DNA of 64,000 bases from positions 8,715,001-8,779,000 of the forward strand of contig NZ_CP160403.1 of the NCBI RefSeq assembly GCF_040782645.1, read 5' to 3'. Below, in pieces: positions 34,846 to 43,871 of this stretch. This stretch comes from Streptomyces sp. HUAS ZL42 (GTDB taxonomy: Bacteria > Actinomycetota > Actinomycetes > Streptomycetales > Streptomycetaceae). Position 1 is the stretch's first letter, and each line of letters starts with the position of its first letter. The notes beneath the pieces were generated by a model. That model was not told the origin of the DNA. It worked only from the letters and a program-made list of their open reading frames with translations, and did not search any database. Position numbers and translations under genes: made by a program.

Positions 34846-36848
34846 CCGTCGCCATAGAGAAGCCCGAGAAAACCGGCACCGAGACAGTCGAGAAGACCAC
34901 GCCCGTCGCGCGTGTCCGCAAGATCAGCCGGTCCATGGTGGTAGCCGGGATCGTGGTCGTCTGGCTGCTGCTGTTCGCCGTGCTGCGCGGCAAGCAGACC
35001 CTGTCGCTGGCGGCGGCCGACCTCACCGACCTGCACAGCTGGCTGAACGACGTCAACGACTCGATCGGAGCCAACCGCAACTCCAACCCCCTCTTCATCT
35101 ACGGCTTCAACGAGATCCGGCTGGTCATCGACAACCTGGTGACCTTCATCCAGCAGCTCATCTCACAGCCCTCCGACACCCACCCCGTCCCGCAGATCGG
35201 ATGGCTCGGCGTCGTCGGCATCGTGGGTTACGTCTCCTGGGCCGTGGGCAACTGGCGCGTCGCACTGCTGGCGGTGGCCGGGTTCACCTTCCTGGGGATG
35301 CAGGGCCTGTGGCAGGAGAGCATGGACACGCTGTCCCTCACGCTCTCCGCGGTCCTCGTGGCGCTGCTGTTCGGGATCCCGCTGGGTGTGTGGGCGGGGC
35401 TGTCGGGCCGCGTCAACCGGATCGTGACGCCGTTCCTGGACTTCATGCAGACGATGCCGACCTTCGTCTACCTGGCGCCCCTTACGCTGATCTTCCTCAT
35501 CGGTGGGGCCTCCGCGACGATCGCCACGGTGATCTACGCCGCTCCGCCGGCGATCCGTATCACCGCGCACGCCATCCGCTCCGTGCCCGAGACCACCGCG
35601 GAAGCGGCAGCCTCGCTGGGCGCGACAAGGCGACAGGCGCTGTTGAAGGTGCTGCTGCCGATGTCCAAGCGGACCGTCGTGATGGGCATCAACCAGACCA
35701 TCATGGCCGCCCTTGCCATGGTCACCATCGCCGCCCTGATCGACGCGCCCGGCCTCGGCAAGACCGTCGTCCAGGCCCTGCAGTCGCTCGATGTGGGCAC
35801 GGCCTTCAACGCGGGCCTCGCCATTGTCGTGATGGCGATCGTGCTGGACCGTGTCACCACCGCGGCCAGCATGCGCGAAGAGCTGGCCCGCAAGTCGAAG
35901 AACCGCTTCCAGAGCTGGCGGCGCCCGTTGCTCGGCGTGGGAGCGGCGGCGACGGCGGTCCTGGTCTATCTGTCGCACACCTACGTATGGGCGGCGGAGT
36001 TCCCCGGCGAGGGCGGCATCGGCAGCTCCATCGCGAGCGGTGCCGACACCGCGACCACCTGGGCACAGGACAACCTGTCCGGCCTCACCAACGCCTTCCG
36101 CGACGCCATCACCAACGGGCTGCTCAACCCGTTCCAGACGCTGCTCACCGACTCCCCGTGGTGGCTCGTGGGCGCGGCTCTGGTCGGGCTCGGTACGGTG
36201 CTCGGCGGCTGGCGGGCCGGGGTCACCACGGCCGTGTGCGTCGGCCTGCTGGTCGGCACCGGTGTGTGGTCGGACGGCATGACGACGCTGGCCTCCACGA
36301 TCGTGGCCACGATCATGGTGATGGTGCTGGGCATCGTCTTCGGTGTGTGGATGGGCCGCAGCCAGCTCGTGGACCGGGTGGTGCGGCCAAGCCTGGACGC
36401 GGCACAGGTCATGCCGCCGTTCGTCTATCTCGTGCCGTTCCTCGCGCTGTTCGGCGCGACCCGCTTCACGGCGATCGTCGCCGCCGTCGTCTATGCGGCT
36501 CCCGTCGCGATGAAGATCATCGCGGACGGGGTGCGGAACGTGCCTGCGACGACCGTGGAGGCGGCCACCTCCGCCGGGTGCAACACCTGGCAGATCATCA
36601 CCAAGGTCCAGCTGCCGATGGCACGCAGCGCCCTGACTCTCGCGACCAATCAGGGCCTGATCTACGTGCTGTCGATGGTTGTGGTGGGCGGCCTGGTAGG
36701 CGCAGGCGCCCTCGGCTACGACGTCGTGGCCGGCTTCTCGCAGGGACAGCTGTACGGGAAGGGGCTCGCCGCAGGGCTGGCCATCGTCCTTCTCGGAGTC
36801 ATGTTCGACCGGATCACTCAAGCAGCGGCGCGGCGTACCAGCGCGTAA
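34842..36848 (+). CDS. Glycine betaine ABC transporter permease with two fused permease domains
   Basis: 668-residue permease, about twice the usual OpuAB/ProW length. Two complete binding-protein-dependent transport domains are visible, each with its EAA loop: [20 protein letters not shown] (about residue 250) and [20 protein letters not shown] (about residue 572). The two domains are separated by extra helices and a loop ([16 protein letters not shown]). The chain can thus form both halves of the membrane channel without a homodimer. ATGA overlap with the ATPase; followed by the binding-protein gene. Confidence 0.9.
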   Translation: MTVAIEKPEKTGTETVEKTTPVARVRKISRSMVVAGIVVVWLLLFAVLRGKQTLSLAAADLTDLHSWLNDVNDSIGANRNSNPLFIYGFNEIRLVIDNLVTFIQQLISQPSDTHPVPQIGWLGVVGIVGYVSWAVGNWRVALLAVAGFTFLGMQGLWQESMDTLSLTLSAVLVALLFGIPLGVWAGLSGRVNRIVTPFLDFMQTMPTFVYLAPLTLIFLIGGASATIATVIYAAPPAIRITAHAIRSVPETTAEAAASLGATRRQALLKVLLPMSKRTVVMGINQTIMAALAMVTIAALIDAPGLGKTVVQALQSLDVGTAFNAGLAIVVMAIVLDRVTTAASMREELARKSKNRFQSWRRPLLGVGAAATAVLVYLSHTYVWAAEFPGEGGIGSSIASGADTATTWAQDNLSGLTNAFRDAITNGLLNPFQTLLTDSPWWLVGAALVGLGTVLGGWRAGVTTAVCVGLLVGTGVWSDGMTTLASTIVATIMVMVLGIVFGVWMGRSQLVDRVVRPSLDAAQVMPPFVYLVPFLALFGATRFTAIVAAVVYAAPVAMKIIADGVRNVPATTVEAATSAGCNTWQIITKVQLPMARSALTLATNQGLIYVLSMVVVGGLVGAGALGYDVVAGFSQGQLYGKGLAAGLAIVLLGVMFDRITQAAARRTSA

Positions 36849-36861
36849 GGAGTCACTGACC

Positions 36862-37836
36862 ATGGCAAGGCAAGCAAGACAGTGGAAGGTCGGCGCGGCC
36901 GGCATAGCGGTCCTCGGCCTCACCCTCACCGCCTGCGGCGGTGCGAAGGTCGGTGACTCCGGGTCCGACAGCGCGGGCGGCAGCTCCGGCAAGTGCGGCA
37001 CCTTCAACCTCGCGGTCAACCCGTGGGTGGGCTACGAGGCCGACGCGGCGGTCGTCGCCTACGTCGCGGAACAGGACCTCAAGTGCAAGGTGGTCAAGAA
37101 GGACCTCAAGGAAGAGATCGCCTGGCAGGGCTTCGGGACCGGAGAGGTCGACGCCGTCCTGGAGAACTGGGGCCACGACGACCTGAAGAAGAAGTACATC
37201 ACCGACCAGAAGACCGCCGTGGATGCCGGTCCGACCGGCAACGAAGGCCTCATCGGCTGGTACGTGCCGCCGTGGCTGGCAAAGGCGCACCCGGACATCA
37301 CCGACTGGAACAGCCTCAACAAGTACGCCGCCAACTTCAAGACCTCCGAGTCGGGCGGCAAGGGCCAGCTCCTCGACGGCGACCCGTCGTACGTCACCAA
37401 CGACGAGGCGCTGGTGAAGAACCTGAAGCTGGACTTCAAGGTGGTGTACGCGGGCAGTGAGACCGCGCTCATCCAGGCCTTCCGCAAGGCCGAGAAGAAC
37501 AAGGAATGGGTGATCGGCTACTTCTACGAGCCCCAGTGGTTCCTGTCCGAGGTGCCACTGGTCAAGGTCAAACTGCCCGAGTACAAGGATGGCTGCGACG
37601 CCGACGCTGCGAAGGTCGCGTGCGACTACCCCGTGTACAAACTCGACAAGATCGTCAGCGCGAAGTTCGCCAAGTCGGGCAGCCCCGCCTATGACCTGGT
37701 GAAGAACTTCAACTGGACGAACGACGACCAGAACACCGTGGCGAAGTACATCGCGGTGGACAAGATGACGCCCGAGGCGGCGGCGAAGAAGTGGGTCGAG
37801 GCCAACCGCGACAAGGTGGATGCCTGGATCAAGTAG
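36862..37836 (+). CDS. Glycine betaine-binding lipoprotein
   Basis: 324-residue OpuAC-type substrate-binding protein. The lipoprotein signal ends LTLTAC, with the Cys at residue 25. The body has the family patterns NLAVNPWVGYEADAAV, GTGEVDAVLENWGHD and WYVPPWLAKAHPD, containing the Trp residues that usually form the aromatic cage for the trimethylammonium group. Start at ATG 36862 after AAGGAGT. Last gene of the transporter operon. Confidence 0.9.
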   Translation: MARQARQWKVGAAGIAVLGLTLTACGGAKVGDSGSDSAGGSSGKCGTFNLAVNPWVGYEADAAVVAYVAEQDLKCKVVKKDLKEEIAWQGFGTGEVDAVLENWGHDDLKKKYITDQKTAVDAGPTGNEGLIGWYVPPWLAKAHPDITDWNSLNKYAANFKTSESGGKGQLLDGDPSYVTNDEALVKNLKLDFKVVYAGSETALIQAFRKAEKNKEWVIGYFYEPQWFLSEVPLVKVKLPEYKDGCDADAAKVACDYPVYKLDKIVSAKFAKSGSPAYDLVKNFNWTNDDQNTVAKYIAVDKMTPEAAAKKWVEANRDKVDAWIK

Positions 37837-37900
37837 GGCCGCCCGGCCGGGTCGCTGCACCTGCCTGGGGGACTGGACACAACTGGATACAGCTCCTGAA

Positions 37901-37940
37901 AGGGGCCCGGTATGCTGCGCCGACAGCCTGCCGGGCCCTC
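37901..37940 (+). terminator. Terminator after transporter operon
   Basis: Stem GGGCCCGG (37903-37910) with CCGGGCCC (37931-37938), 20-nt loop, then TCTGTT. 66 bp after the binding-protein stop. Confidence 0.6.
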
Positions 37941-37993
37941 TGTTGCTTCGGGCTGTGGCGATCGGCCGGCTCATCGTCCATCGGCGCGGCGGG

Positions 37994-38016
37994 CTGATAT
38001 ATTTGAAGTATGTCAG
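37994..38016. promoter_or_regulatory. Candidate GntR operator upstream of gntR
   Basis: Imperfect 23-bp palindrome with arms CTGATATA and TATGTCAG. The core CTGATATAT recurs in the folD promoter (reverse strand, 46522-46530), linking the regulator to the dmgO-folD region. It overlaps an upstream ATG at 38010, which argues for the downstream start of gntR. Confidence 0.6.
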
Positions 38017-38069
38017 AGGGTAGGGCGTTGGTGCGAACAGTCCCGCGCGAAGGAAGAGGCGGCCGAAAG

Positions 38070-38741
38070 ATGAGCAGTACTGAGGTCACCCCCGTGACGG
38101 ACTCGGCGCCGATGTCATTGGCGGACCGGGCCTACGAGCGCCTTCAGGATCGGTTGGTCATGCTCGACATCCGGCCCGGCGAGCCGATCAACGACAGCCA
38201 GCTTGCTGCGGAGATGGGTGTCGGGCGCACACCCGTTCGCGAGGCGCTGAAGCGACTCGAGACCGACCACCTCGTCGTGTCCTACCCGCGCCGGGGCACC
38301 TTCGCCACCACCATCGACGTGACCGAGCTCGGTGCGATCTCCGACATCCGCGAGCAGCTCATGCCGTTCGCGGCACGGCGGGCCGCCGTCCACGCCACCA
38401 GCGCCATACGCGACGTGCTGCGAGCCAAGGCCGACGAGGTGAGGAGCGTCGAGGGCCCTCGCGGTGATCGCACCGCAATGATGCGGACGGACATGTCGCT
38501 GCACCGGCTCATCTACAAGGCGTCCGGCAACCCACACCTCGAGGACGTGCTGATCCGCTACGACAACCTGGCCACCCGCATCTGGTGCCTGGTCATCGAT
38601 CGGCTTCCTGACCTCGCACACCACATCACCGAGCACGCGGACCTGCTCGACGCCGTCGCTGACGGCGATGCCGACCGTGCCGAGCGCCTCACCCGCGAGC
38701 ACATCGCCGGCTTTGCCCGTGAGATCCGCGGCGTGCTCTGA
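38070..38741 (+). CDS. GntR-family regulator, FadR/FCD type
   Basis: 223-residue GntR regulator. Winged helix DRAYERLQDRLVMLDIRPGEPINDSQLAAEMGVGRTPVREALKRLE then PRRGTFAT; the C-terminal FCD helical domain has RTDMSLHRLIYKASGNPHLEDVL and EHADLLDAVADGDADRAERL, including the His residues that often bind metal. ATG 38070 is chosen because an in-frame ATG at 38010 lies inside a palindrome that looks like the operator. Probably controls dimethylglycine oxidase/folD (see sites at 46.4-46.5 kb). Confidence 0.88.
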   Translation: MSSTEVTPVTDSAPMSLADRAYERLQDRLVMLDIRPGEPINDSQLAAEMGVGRTPVREALKRLETDHLVVSYPRRGTFATTIDVTELGAISDIREQLMPFAARRAAVHATSAIRDVLRAKADEVRSVEGPRGDRTAMMRTDMSLHRLIYKASGNPHLEDVLIRYDNLATRIWCLVIDRLPDLAHHITEHADLLDAVADGDADRAERLTREHIAGFAREIRGVL

Positions 38742-38875
38742 CCGTCTGCGAGCCGGCCGGTCGGCTGCAACTCGCTGGTCGTCGTCCGTGCCGCGGACGG
38801 CAACGAGCCCGACGACTTCTTCGGCACCACCGGCCTGACCGCCGGGCCGCCCGCCGCTTCAGACTGGAAGCGCAA

Positions 38876-38908
38876 TGCCCCCACGGCCGGAATCCGGCCA
38901 TGGGGGCA
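38876..38908. terminator. Bidirectional terminator between gntR and etfD
   Basis: Perfect nested inverted repeat: TGCCCCCA (38876-38883), GGCCGG / CCGGCC in the middle, TGGGGGCA (38901-38908). It lies between convergent genes and can serve both. The remaining 38742-38875 holds no recognisable gene. Confidence 0.75.
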
Positions 38909-38934
38909 CGCGATCTTTCGTCAGGTCGGAGCGA

Positions 38935-41784
38935 TCAGTCGTCGAAGAGGCCCTTCGGCTCGTGCGGGGACTCGTGCTCCTCCGGCGCGGCCTCGGCCTT
39001 CGGCTCCGGCTCCGGTTCACCACCGGGGACGGCCGACTCCTCCTCGATGTCGAAGAGTGAGCCGGACAGCGCGGGTCTCGAGGTGGCTTCGACGGTCGGC
39101 TCCAGCGCCCTGGTGGTCGCAGACGCCGGAGCCTCGTCGGCCGGGACGTCGAACAGTGATGCCGCGGGGGTGGCGGGCTCGGTCGGCTCGGCTGTGGGTT
39201 GGTCGAAGAGGGAGCTTGCGGGGGCCGGTTTCGTGGGTGTCTGGTCGAACAGCGATGCCGCGGGCGTGGCGGGCTCGGTCGGCTCGGCTGTGGGTTGGTC
39301 GAAGAGGGAGCTTGCGGGGGCCGGTTTGGTGGGTGTCTGGTCGAACAGTGATGCTTCGGTGGTGGCGGGCTCGGTCGGCTCGGCTGTGGGTTGGTCGAAG
39401 AGGGAGCCTGTGGGGGCCGGTTTCGTGGGTGTCTGGTCGAACAGTGACGCCGCGGGCGTGGCGGGCTCGGTCGGCTCGGCTGTGGGTTGGTCGAAGAGGG
39501 AGCTTGCGGGGGCCGGTTTGGTGGGTGTCTGGTCGAACAGTGACGCCCCGGTGGCGCCGGAGGCGGCGGGCTCGGCAGGAGCAGCGGCAGGGACAGCCGT
39601 GACGGCGGGAACACCGGCGGGCGCCTTCTCGGCCTTCGTCGCGGGCTCACTCTTGACCGAGGCGAGCAGCATCTGTGCGACGTCCAGGACCTCGACCTCC
39701 TCGCGGGCCTCCGACTTGGCCTGGAGCGCCGTCACGCCGTCGGAGAGCATCACCCGGCAGAACGGGCAGCCCACCACGATCTGGTCGGCACCGGTGCCGA
39801 CGGCCTCCGTGCTGCGGTTCATGTTGATCCGCTCTCCGAGGCTCTCCTCCAGCCACATCCGTGCGCCGCCCGCCCCGCAGCAGAAGGACCGCTCCGAGTT
39901 GCGTTCCATCTCGACGTACGAAGCGCCCGGCAGCGCCGACAGCAGCTCGCGCGGCGGGCTGTAGACCTGGTTGTGCCGACCGAGGTAGCACGGGTCGTGG
40001 TAAGTGATCGACCGCGTGTTCGTGCCGGGCTCGGGGGCGACCGGCTTCAGCCTGCCCTCGCGCACGAGCCGGTTGAGCAACTGGGTGTGGTGGACGACCT
40101 CGAGCTCGATGCCGAAGGCCTTGTACTCGTTCTTCAGTGTGTTGAAGCAGTGGGCGCAGGTCGCGACGACCTTCTTGACCTTGAACTCCTTGAAGGTCTC
40201 GACGTTCTCCTGGGCCAGTGCCTGGTAGACGAACTCGTTGCCGGAGCGGCGGGCCGAGTCGCCGGTGCAGGTCTCGCGATTGCCGAGCACACCGAAGGAA
40301 ACGCCGGCCATGTGGAGCAGCTCGGCGACCGCGCGGGTGGTCTTCTTGGCCCGGTCCTCGTAGGCACCGGCGCAGCCGACCCAGAACAGCCAGTCGACCG
40401 ACTCCAGCGACTCCAGGTCCTTGCCGACCTCCTTGACCTCGAACGGCAGTCCCTTGGCCCAGTCCATACGCGCGCTCGGCGCCATGTTCCAGGGGTTGCC
40501 CCTGTTCTCAAGGCCCTTGAAGACCTGGTTGAGCTCGGCGGGGAAGTTCGACTCGATCAGTACCTGGTAGCGGCGCATGTCGACGATGTGGTCGACATGC
40601 TCGATGTCGACCGGGCACTGCTCGACGCAGGCGCCGCACGTCGTGCACGACCAGAGCACGTCCGCGTCGACGACGAAGTTTCCGCTCTCGGGGTTGTAGA
40701 ACTCCGTATCCGCGTCGCCCTTGCCGATCAGCGCCCGGTCGGCGTGTCCGGCCAGGCCGGCGGCCTTGAGGTAGGTGTGCTCGCGCAGGCCCTTCATCAG
40801 CAGCTTGGGCGAGAGCGGCTTCTGGGTGTTCCAGGCCGGACACTGCGACTGGCAGCGACCGCACTCGGTGCAGGTGGTGAAGTCGAGGAGGCCCTTCCAG
40901 GAGAAGTCCTCGATCTTTCCCACGCCGAGCGCGACGTCCTCGTCGAGGTCGTCGACGTCTTCCAGGGTGATCGCCTTGCCTGCGACGGCGAGCGGCTTGA
41001 CCTCGCCCAGTGCCGTACGGCCCGAGGACTCACGCTTGAACCAGATGTTGAACCAGGCGGTGAACCGGTGCCAGGCGATGCCCATGGTCAGGTTGCGGCC
41101 GATGACGATCAGCCAGACCATCGCCAGCGCGATCTTGAAGAACGCGATGAAGTAGACGAGGTTTTCGTTGGCGCTCTGGCCGGCGGGGTAGAGCGCGTCA
41201 CCGAGCCAGGACGAGAGCGGGAAGTGCGCGCGGGTCGCGTGCTCATGTCCGGCGAGGTGGAACTCCGCGCCCCGGATGAACGGGATCGCCGCACCCTCGA
41301 GCAGGGCCAGGTACTCCACGAAGTAGGCCTGCCAGAACGTCGAGCCGTAGAACCGGCTGCTGCGGCCCTCGCTGCGGGGGTGGTGCTTCTGCCGGTAGAC
41401 GATCAGCCAGACGATGCCGACCGTGCTCAGCGCGCCGATGAACTCGCTGAACCACTCGAAGGGGTAGCAGTGGCCAACGATCGGCCACGCCCACTCGGGG
41501 TCGAACAGCTGGAAGTAGGCGCCCACCACCGCGGTGCTCAGGAAGAGGAACGCCGCGAACACGAACCAGTGCATGACGCCGACCCAGGCCCATTGGAGCA
41601 TCCGGGTGTGCAGCACGGTCTCCTTGAGCATGGTGACCGTACGAGCGACCGGCTTGTCGGTACGGCTCGGGCTCGCGGGCTGGCCCATCCGGATCACCCG
41701 GAGCATGCTCCGGACAGCGGGGACCAGGACGAACAGGGCGGCCAGCGTGAGCGCCAGCGACGCCACCAGGGCGAAGGTCTGCAT
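38935..41784 (-). CDS. Membrane Fe-S oxidoreductase, EtfD/DgcB-like, with SLFD-repeat tail
   Basis: 949-residue protein. About five N-terminal membrane helices (heme/quinone-type NarI-like region), then two [4Fe-4S] motifs CTECGRCQSQCP (about residue 303) and CTTCGACVEQCP (about 378), and two CCG domains (HDPCYLGRHN; SFCCGAGGARMW about 635). This is the layout of mycobacterial EtfD and the pseudomonad DgcB, which take electrons from ETF and pass them to the quinone pool. The last 200 residues are low complexity: four exact-period 32-residue repeats (about 751-879), each with two SLFD motifs, continued by further SLFD copies to a terminal GLFDD. With etfBA nearby it completes the electron route of dimethylglycine oxidation. 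Confidence 0.85.
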   Translation of the reverse strand: MQTFALVASLALTLAALFVLVPAVRSMLRVIRMGQPASPSRTDKPVARTVTMLKETVLHTRMLQWAWVGVMHWFVFAAFLFLSTAVVGAYFQLFDPEWAWPIVGHCYPFEWFSEFIGALSTVGIVWLIVYRQKHHPRSEGRSSRFYGSTFWQAYFVEYLALLEGAAIPFIRGAEFHLAGHEHATRAHFPLSSWLGDALYPAGQSANENLVYFIAFFKIALAMVWLIVIGRNLTMGIAWHRFTAWFNIWFKRESSGRTALGEVKPLAVAGKAITLEDVDDLDEDVALGVGKIEDFSWKGLLDFTTCTECGRCQSQCPAWNTQKPLSPKLLMKGLREHTYLKAAGLAGHADRALIGKGDADTEFYNPESGNFVVDADVLWSCTTCGACVEQCPVDIEHVDHIVDMRRYQVLIESNFPAELNQVFKGLENRGNPWNMAPSARMDWAKGLPFEVKEVGKDLESLESVDWLFWVGCAGAYEDRAKKTTRAVAELLHMAGVSFGVLGNRETCTGDSARRSGNEFVYQALAQENVETFKEFKVKKVVATCAHCFNTLKNEYKAFGIELEVVHHTQLLNRLVREGRLKPVAPEPGTNTRSITYHDPCYLGRHNQVYSPPRELLSALPGASYVEMERNSERSFCCGAGGARMWLEESLGERINMNRSTEAVGTGADQIVVGCPFCRVMLSDGVTALQAKSEAREEVEVLDVAQMLLASVKSEPATKAEKAPAGVPAVTAVPAAAPAEPAASGATGASLFDQTPTKPAPASSLFDQPTAEPTEPATPAASLFDQTPTKPAPTGSLFDQPTAEPTEPATTEASLFDQTPTKPAPASSLFDQPTAEPTEPATPAASLFDQTPTKPAPASSLFDQPTAEPTEPATPAASLFDVPADEAPASATTRALEPTVEATSRPALSGSLFDIEEESAVPGGEPEPEPKAEAAPEEHESPHEPKGLFDD
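39148..39531. repeat. Four tandem 96-bp coding repeats
   Basis: Units start at 39148, 39244, 39340 and 39436; a partial fifth begins at 39532. Each encodes 32 residues with two SLFD motifs inside the etfD-like gene. Units differ by only a few bases, so copy number is likely to vary between strains. Confidence 0.95.
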
Positions 41785-41942
41785 CAGGGGCTCCTCGGGG
41801 ATGGTCTTCTGGCCGGGGGTCGTGGCGGAGCGTTGTGCGACCCGCCCGCTGAGGGTGGCCAGGTGACCAGGTGCATGCGGTCCAGCTCGCGGCGCCGGTT
41901 GAACCAGGTGTCGCCATATGTCGTCGACGGCGGTGAGCGGAG

Positions 41943-41977
41943 GAGGCTGCGGCGTCCCTTGCAGGTGCCGCAGCCTC
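41943..41977 (-). terminator. Hairpin downstream of etfA
   Basis: Perfect 11-bp stem GAGGCTGCGGC (41943-41953) and GCCGCAGCCTC (41967-41977), 13-nt loop, in the 281-bp gap between etfA and the etfD-like gene. Probably ends the dmgO-etfBA transcript. No other feature seen in this gap. Confidence 0.55.
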
Positions 41978-42065
41978 GCTCCAGGGCGATGAGCTGCTGC
42001 GTAGCGTGAGCGAGATCCTCGGTTCCCGCTGCGGCCAGTCGCTCAGCAGCCGTCGGCCGCCCGCC

Positions 42066-43055
42066 TCACCCGCTCACCCCGCGCGACCTGAGCTCTTCGA
42101 TGATCGCGGGGAGGACCTCGTGCATGTCGCCCACGACGGCGTAGTTGGCCTTGGTCATCATCGGCGCCTCGGGATCGGTGTTGACCGCGAGGATCGTCTT
42201 CGACGAAGCGCAGCCGGCCCAGTGCTGGATGGCACCGGAGATCCCGCAGGGGATGTACAGGTCCGGGCTGATCCGGGAGCCGGTCTGGCCGACCTGCTCG
42301 TGGTGGGGCCGCCAGCCCAGTGAGGTGACCACCCGGGACACGCCGACCGCGCCGCCGAGCAGCTCGGCGAGCTCGGCGACCGCGCCGAAGCCCTCCGGAC
42401 CACCCGCCCCGCGACCGGCACCGACGACGACCTTGGCGGACTTCAGTGAGTCGGAGTGGTCGACCTCCTTGGTGCCGGTCGACACGACCCGCGCCACGAG
42501 GTCGGCCTCGGCCACCTCGGGGGCGACCTCCACCCAGGCGGCGGGTGACGCGCCCTCGACCGGCGACACGGCCCACGAGTGGCCGGCGACGGTGAAGATC
42601 GCGGGCCGCTGGTCGAGCTTCATCTCCTCCAGCGCCGCGCCGCCCACCACCTGCCGGGTCACCACGAACGGCGCCAGGCCGTGGAACGCGGTCGCGTTGG
42701 CGGCCATGGGCACATCGAGCCGGGCGGCCAGATGCGCCAGCACCTCGTTGCCCCGGGGCGAGCCCGGGGCGGTGACCACGACGGAGCGGGTCGACTCGCG
42801 GATCGCCTGCAGTGCCGCCGCCCAGGCGGCCCCGGAGTACGACGTGAACGCTTCGCCCACCGCGTGGTGGACCTCGGCCGCGCCGTGGGTGGCCAGCTCG
42901 GCCGCCAGCGCGTCGCGGTTCTCGACCGCGCCGACCACGACCGCGCGGATGGCGATGCCACCGCCCTCGGCCGCCAGCGACCGGGCGAAGGCGAGCGTCT
43001 CCAGCGAGATCTCGCTCGCGGCGCCGTTCTCGGTCTCGATCAGCACCAGAATCAT
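42066..43055 (-). CDS. etfA: Electron transfer flavoprotein alpha subunit
   Basis: 329-residue ETF alpha. The C-terminal FAD-binding domain shows VVGAGRGAGGPEGF, GQTGSRISPDLYIPCGISGAIQHWAG and NTDPEAPMMTKANYAVVGD, all characteristic. It overlaps etfB by 4 bp. Together they accept electrons from dimethylglycine oxidase/dehydrogenase-type flavoproteins and hand them to the membrane EtfD-like protein. Confidence 0.93.
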   Translation of the reverse strand: MILVLIETENGAASEISLETLAFARSLAAEGGGIAIRAVVVGAVENRDALAAELATHGAAEVHHAVGEAFTSYSGAAWAAALQAIRESTRSVVVTAPGSPRGNEVLAHLAARLDVPMAANATAFHGLAPFVVTRQVVGGAALEEMKLDQRPAIFTVAGHSWAVSPVEGASPAAWVEVAPEVAEADLVARVVSTGTKEVDHSDSLKSAKVVVGAGRGAGGPEGFGAVAELAELLGGAVGVSRVVTSLGWRPHHEQVGQTGSRISPDLYIPCGISGAIQHWAGCASSKTILAVNTDPEAPMMTKANYAVVGDMHEVLPAIIEELRSRGVSG

Positions 43056-43822
43056 CGGGTCACCCCCAGCTTTGCGAACAGGTCCGCGACCGCGCCGGCC
43101 GCCTCCGGGCCCTCGCCCAGCACCTCGACCGTCGACGGCGCCGGCGGGGGCAGCAGCAGCTGCACCCGACTCGCTCCGACGGGTTCGGCCGACAGGGTCC
43201 GGGTCTCGATCTCGACCTTCTTGGCCGCCATCCGGCCCCTCAGCGTCGGATAGCGGGGCTCCACCCCGCCCTCGAGCACGGTGGCGACCGCGGGCAGCGG
43301 CAGCGAGTACGTCTCCTCACCGTCGGGGCCGTCGCCGCGGGCGGTCAGGTTGCCGTCGGCCACCTCGACCGTCGACACGCCGTTGACCACCGGCCGGCCG
43401 AGCGCGTGGGCCATCCGGATACCCACCTGGAAGTCGCCGCTGTCGGCGGCGTCGTTGCCGAGCAGGATCAGGTCGTACGTCGTGTCCGCGGCTTCCTTCT
43501 CGCGCACGACATGGGCGATCTCCCGGGCCACGTCGGCCGGGCCCAGCCGGGTCGGCTCCGCCTCCACCAGTACGGCGGCGTGGCAGCCGAGCGCCAGAGT
43601 GTCCCGCAGCTGCTCGGTGGCCTCGGACGGGCCGACCGTGAGCAGCGTGACCGTACCGCCGGTCGCCTCGGCGATCTGGACCGCCAGCTCGACGGCGCAG
43701 CTCTCGTGGTTGCTCACGGTGAAGCCGACGTACCTGCCGTCGACGCCCTGCTTGTCGTCGGTGAGCAGGACCTCACCGGAGGAGTCAGGGACCCGCTTGA
43801 TGCAGACCAATACGTTTGTCAT
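43052..43822 (-). CDS. etfB: Electron transfer flavoprotein beta subunit
   Basis: 256-residue ETF beta. N-terminus TNVLVCIKRVPDSSGEVLL; AMP-binding region DLILLGNDAADSGDFQVGIRMAHALGRP; recognition-loop region VEPRYPTLRGRMAAKKVEIE. Starts 49 bp after the dimethylglycine oxidase-like gene, same operon. Confidence 0.93.
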   Translation of the reverse strand: MTNVLVCIKRVPDSSGEVLLTDDKQGVDGRYVGFTVSNHESCAVELAVQIAEATGGTVTLLTVGPSEATEQLRDTLALGCHAAVLVEAEPTRLGPADVAREIAHVVREKEAADTTYDLILLGNDAADSGDFQVGIRMAHALGRPVVNGVSTVEVADGNLTARGDGPDGEETYSLPLPAVATVLEGGVEPRYPTLRGRMAAKKVEIETRTLSAEPVGASRVQLLLPPPAPSTVEVLGEGPEAAGAVADLFAKLGVTR

Positions 43823-43871
43823 CGTTCACCTCTCGTGGTCTCGACGGTGCCGACCACCGACAGCACCGACA

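Noticed and set aside
34703-36859. A 718-codon frame overlapping the double permease on the same strand
   Set aside because: Arg/Pro-rich shadow of the permease; the permease frame shows membrane helices and EAA loops.
38742-38875. Possible short coding remnant between gntR and the terminator (frame with NSLVVVRAADGNEPDDFFG)
   Set aside because: Looks protein-like but no start, ribosome site or family match could be recognised.
39148-39531. Regularly spaced direct repeats suggesting a CRISPR array
   Set aside because: The 96-bp units are contiguous without spacers and are translated as part of the EtfD-like protein.
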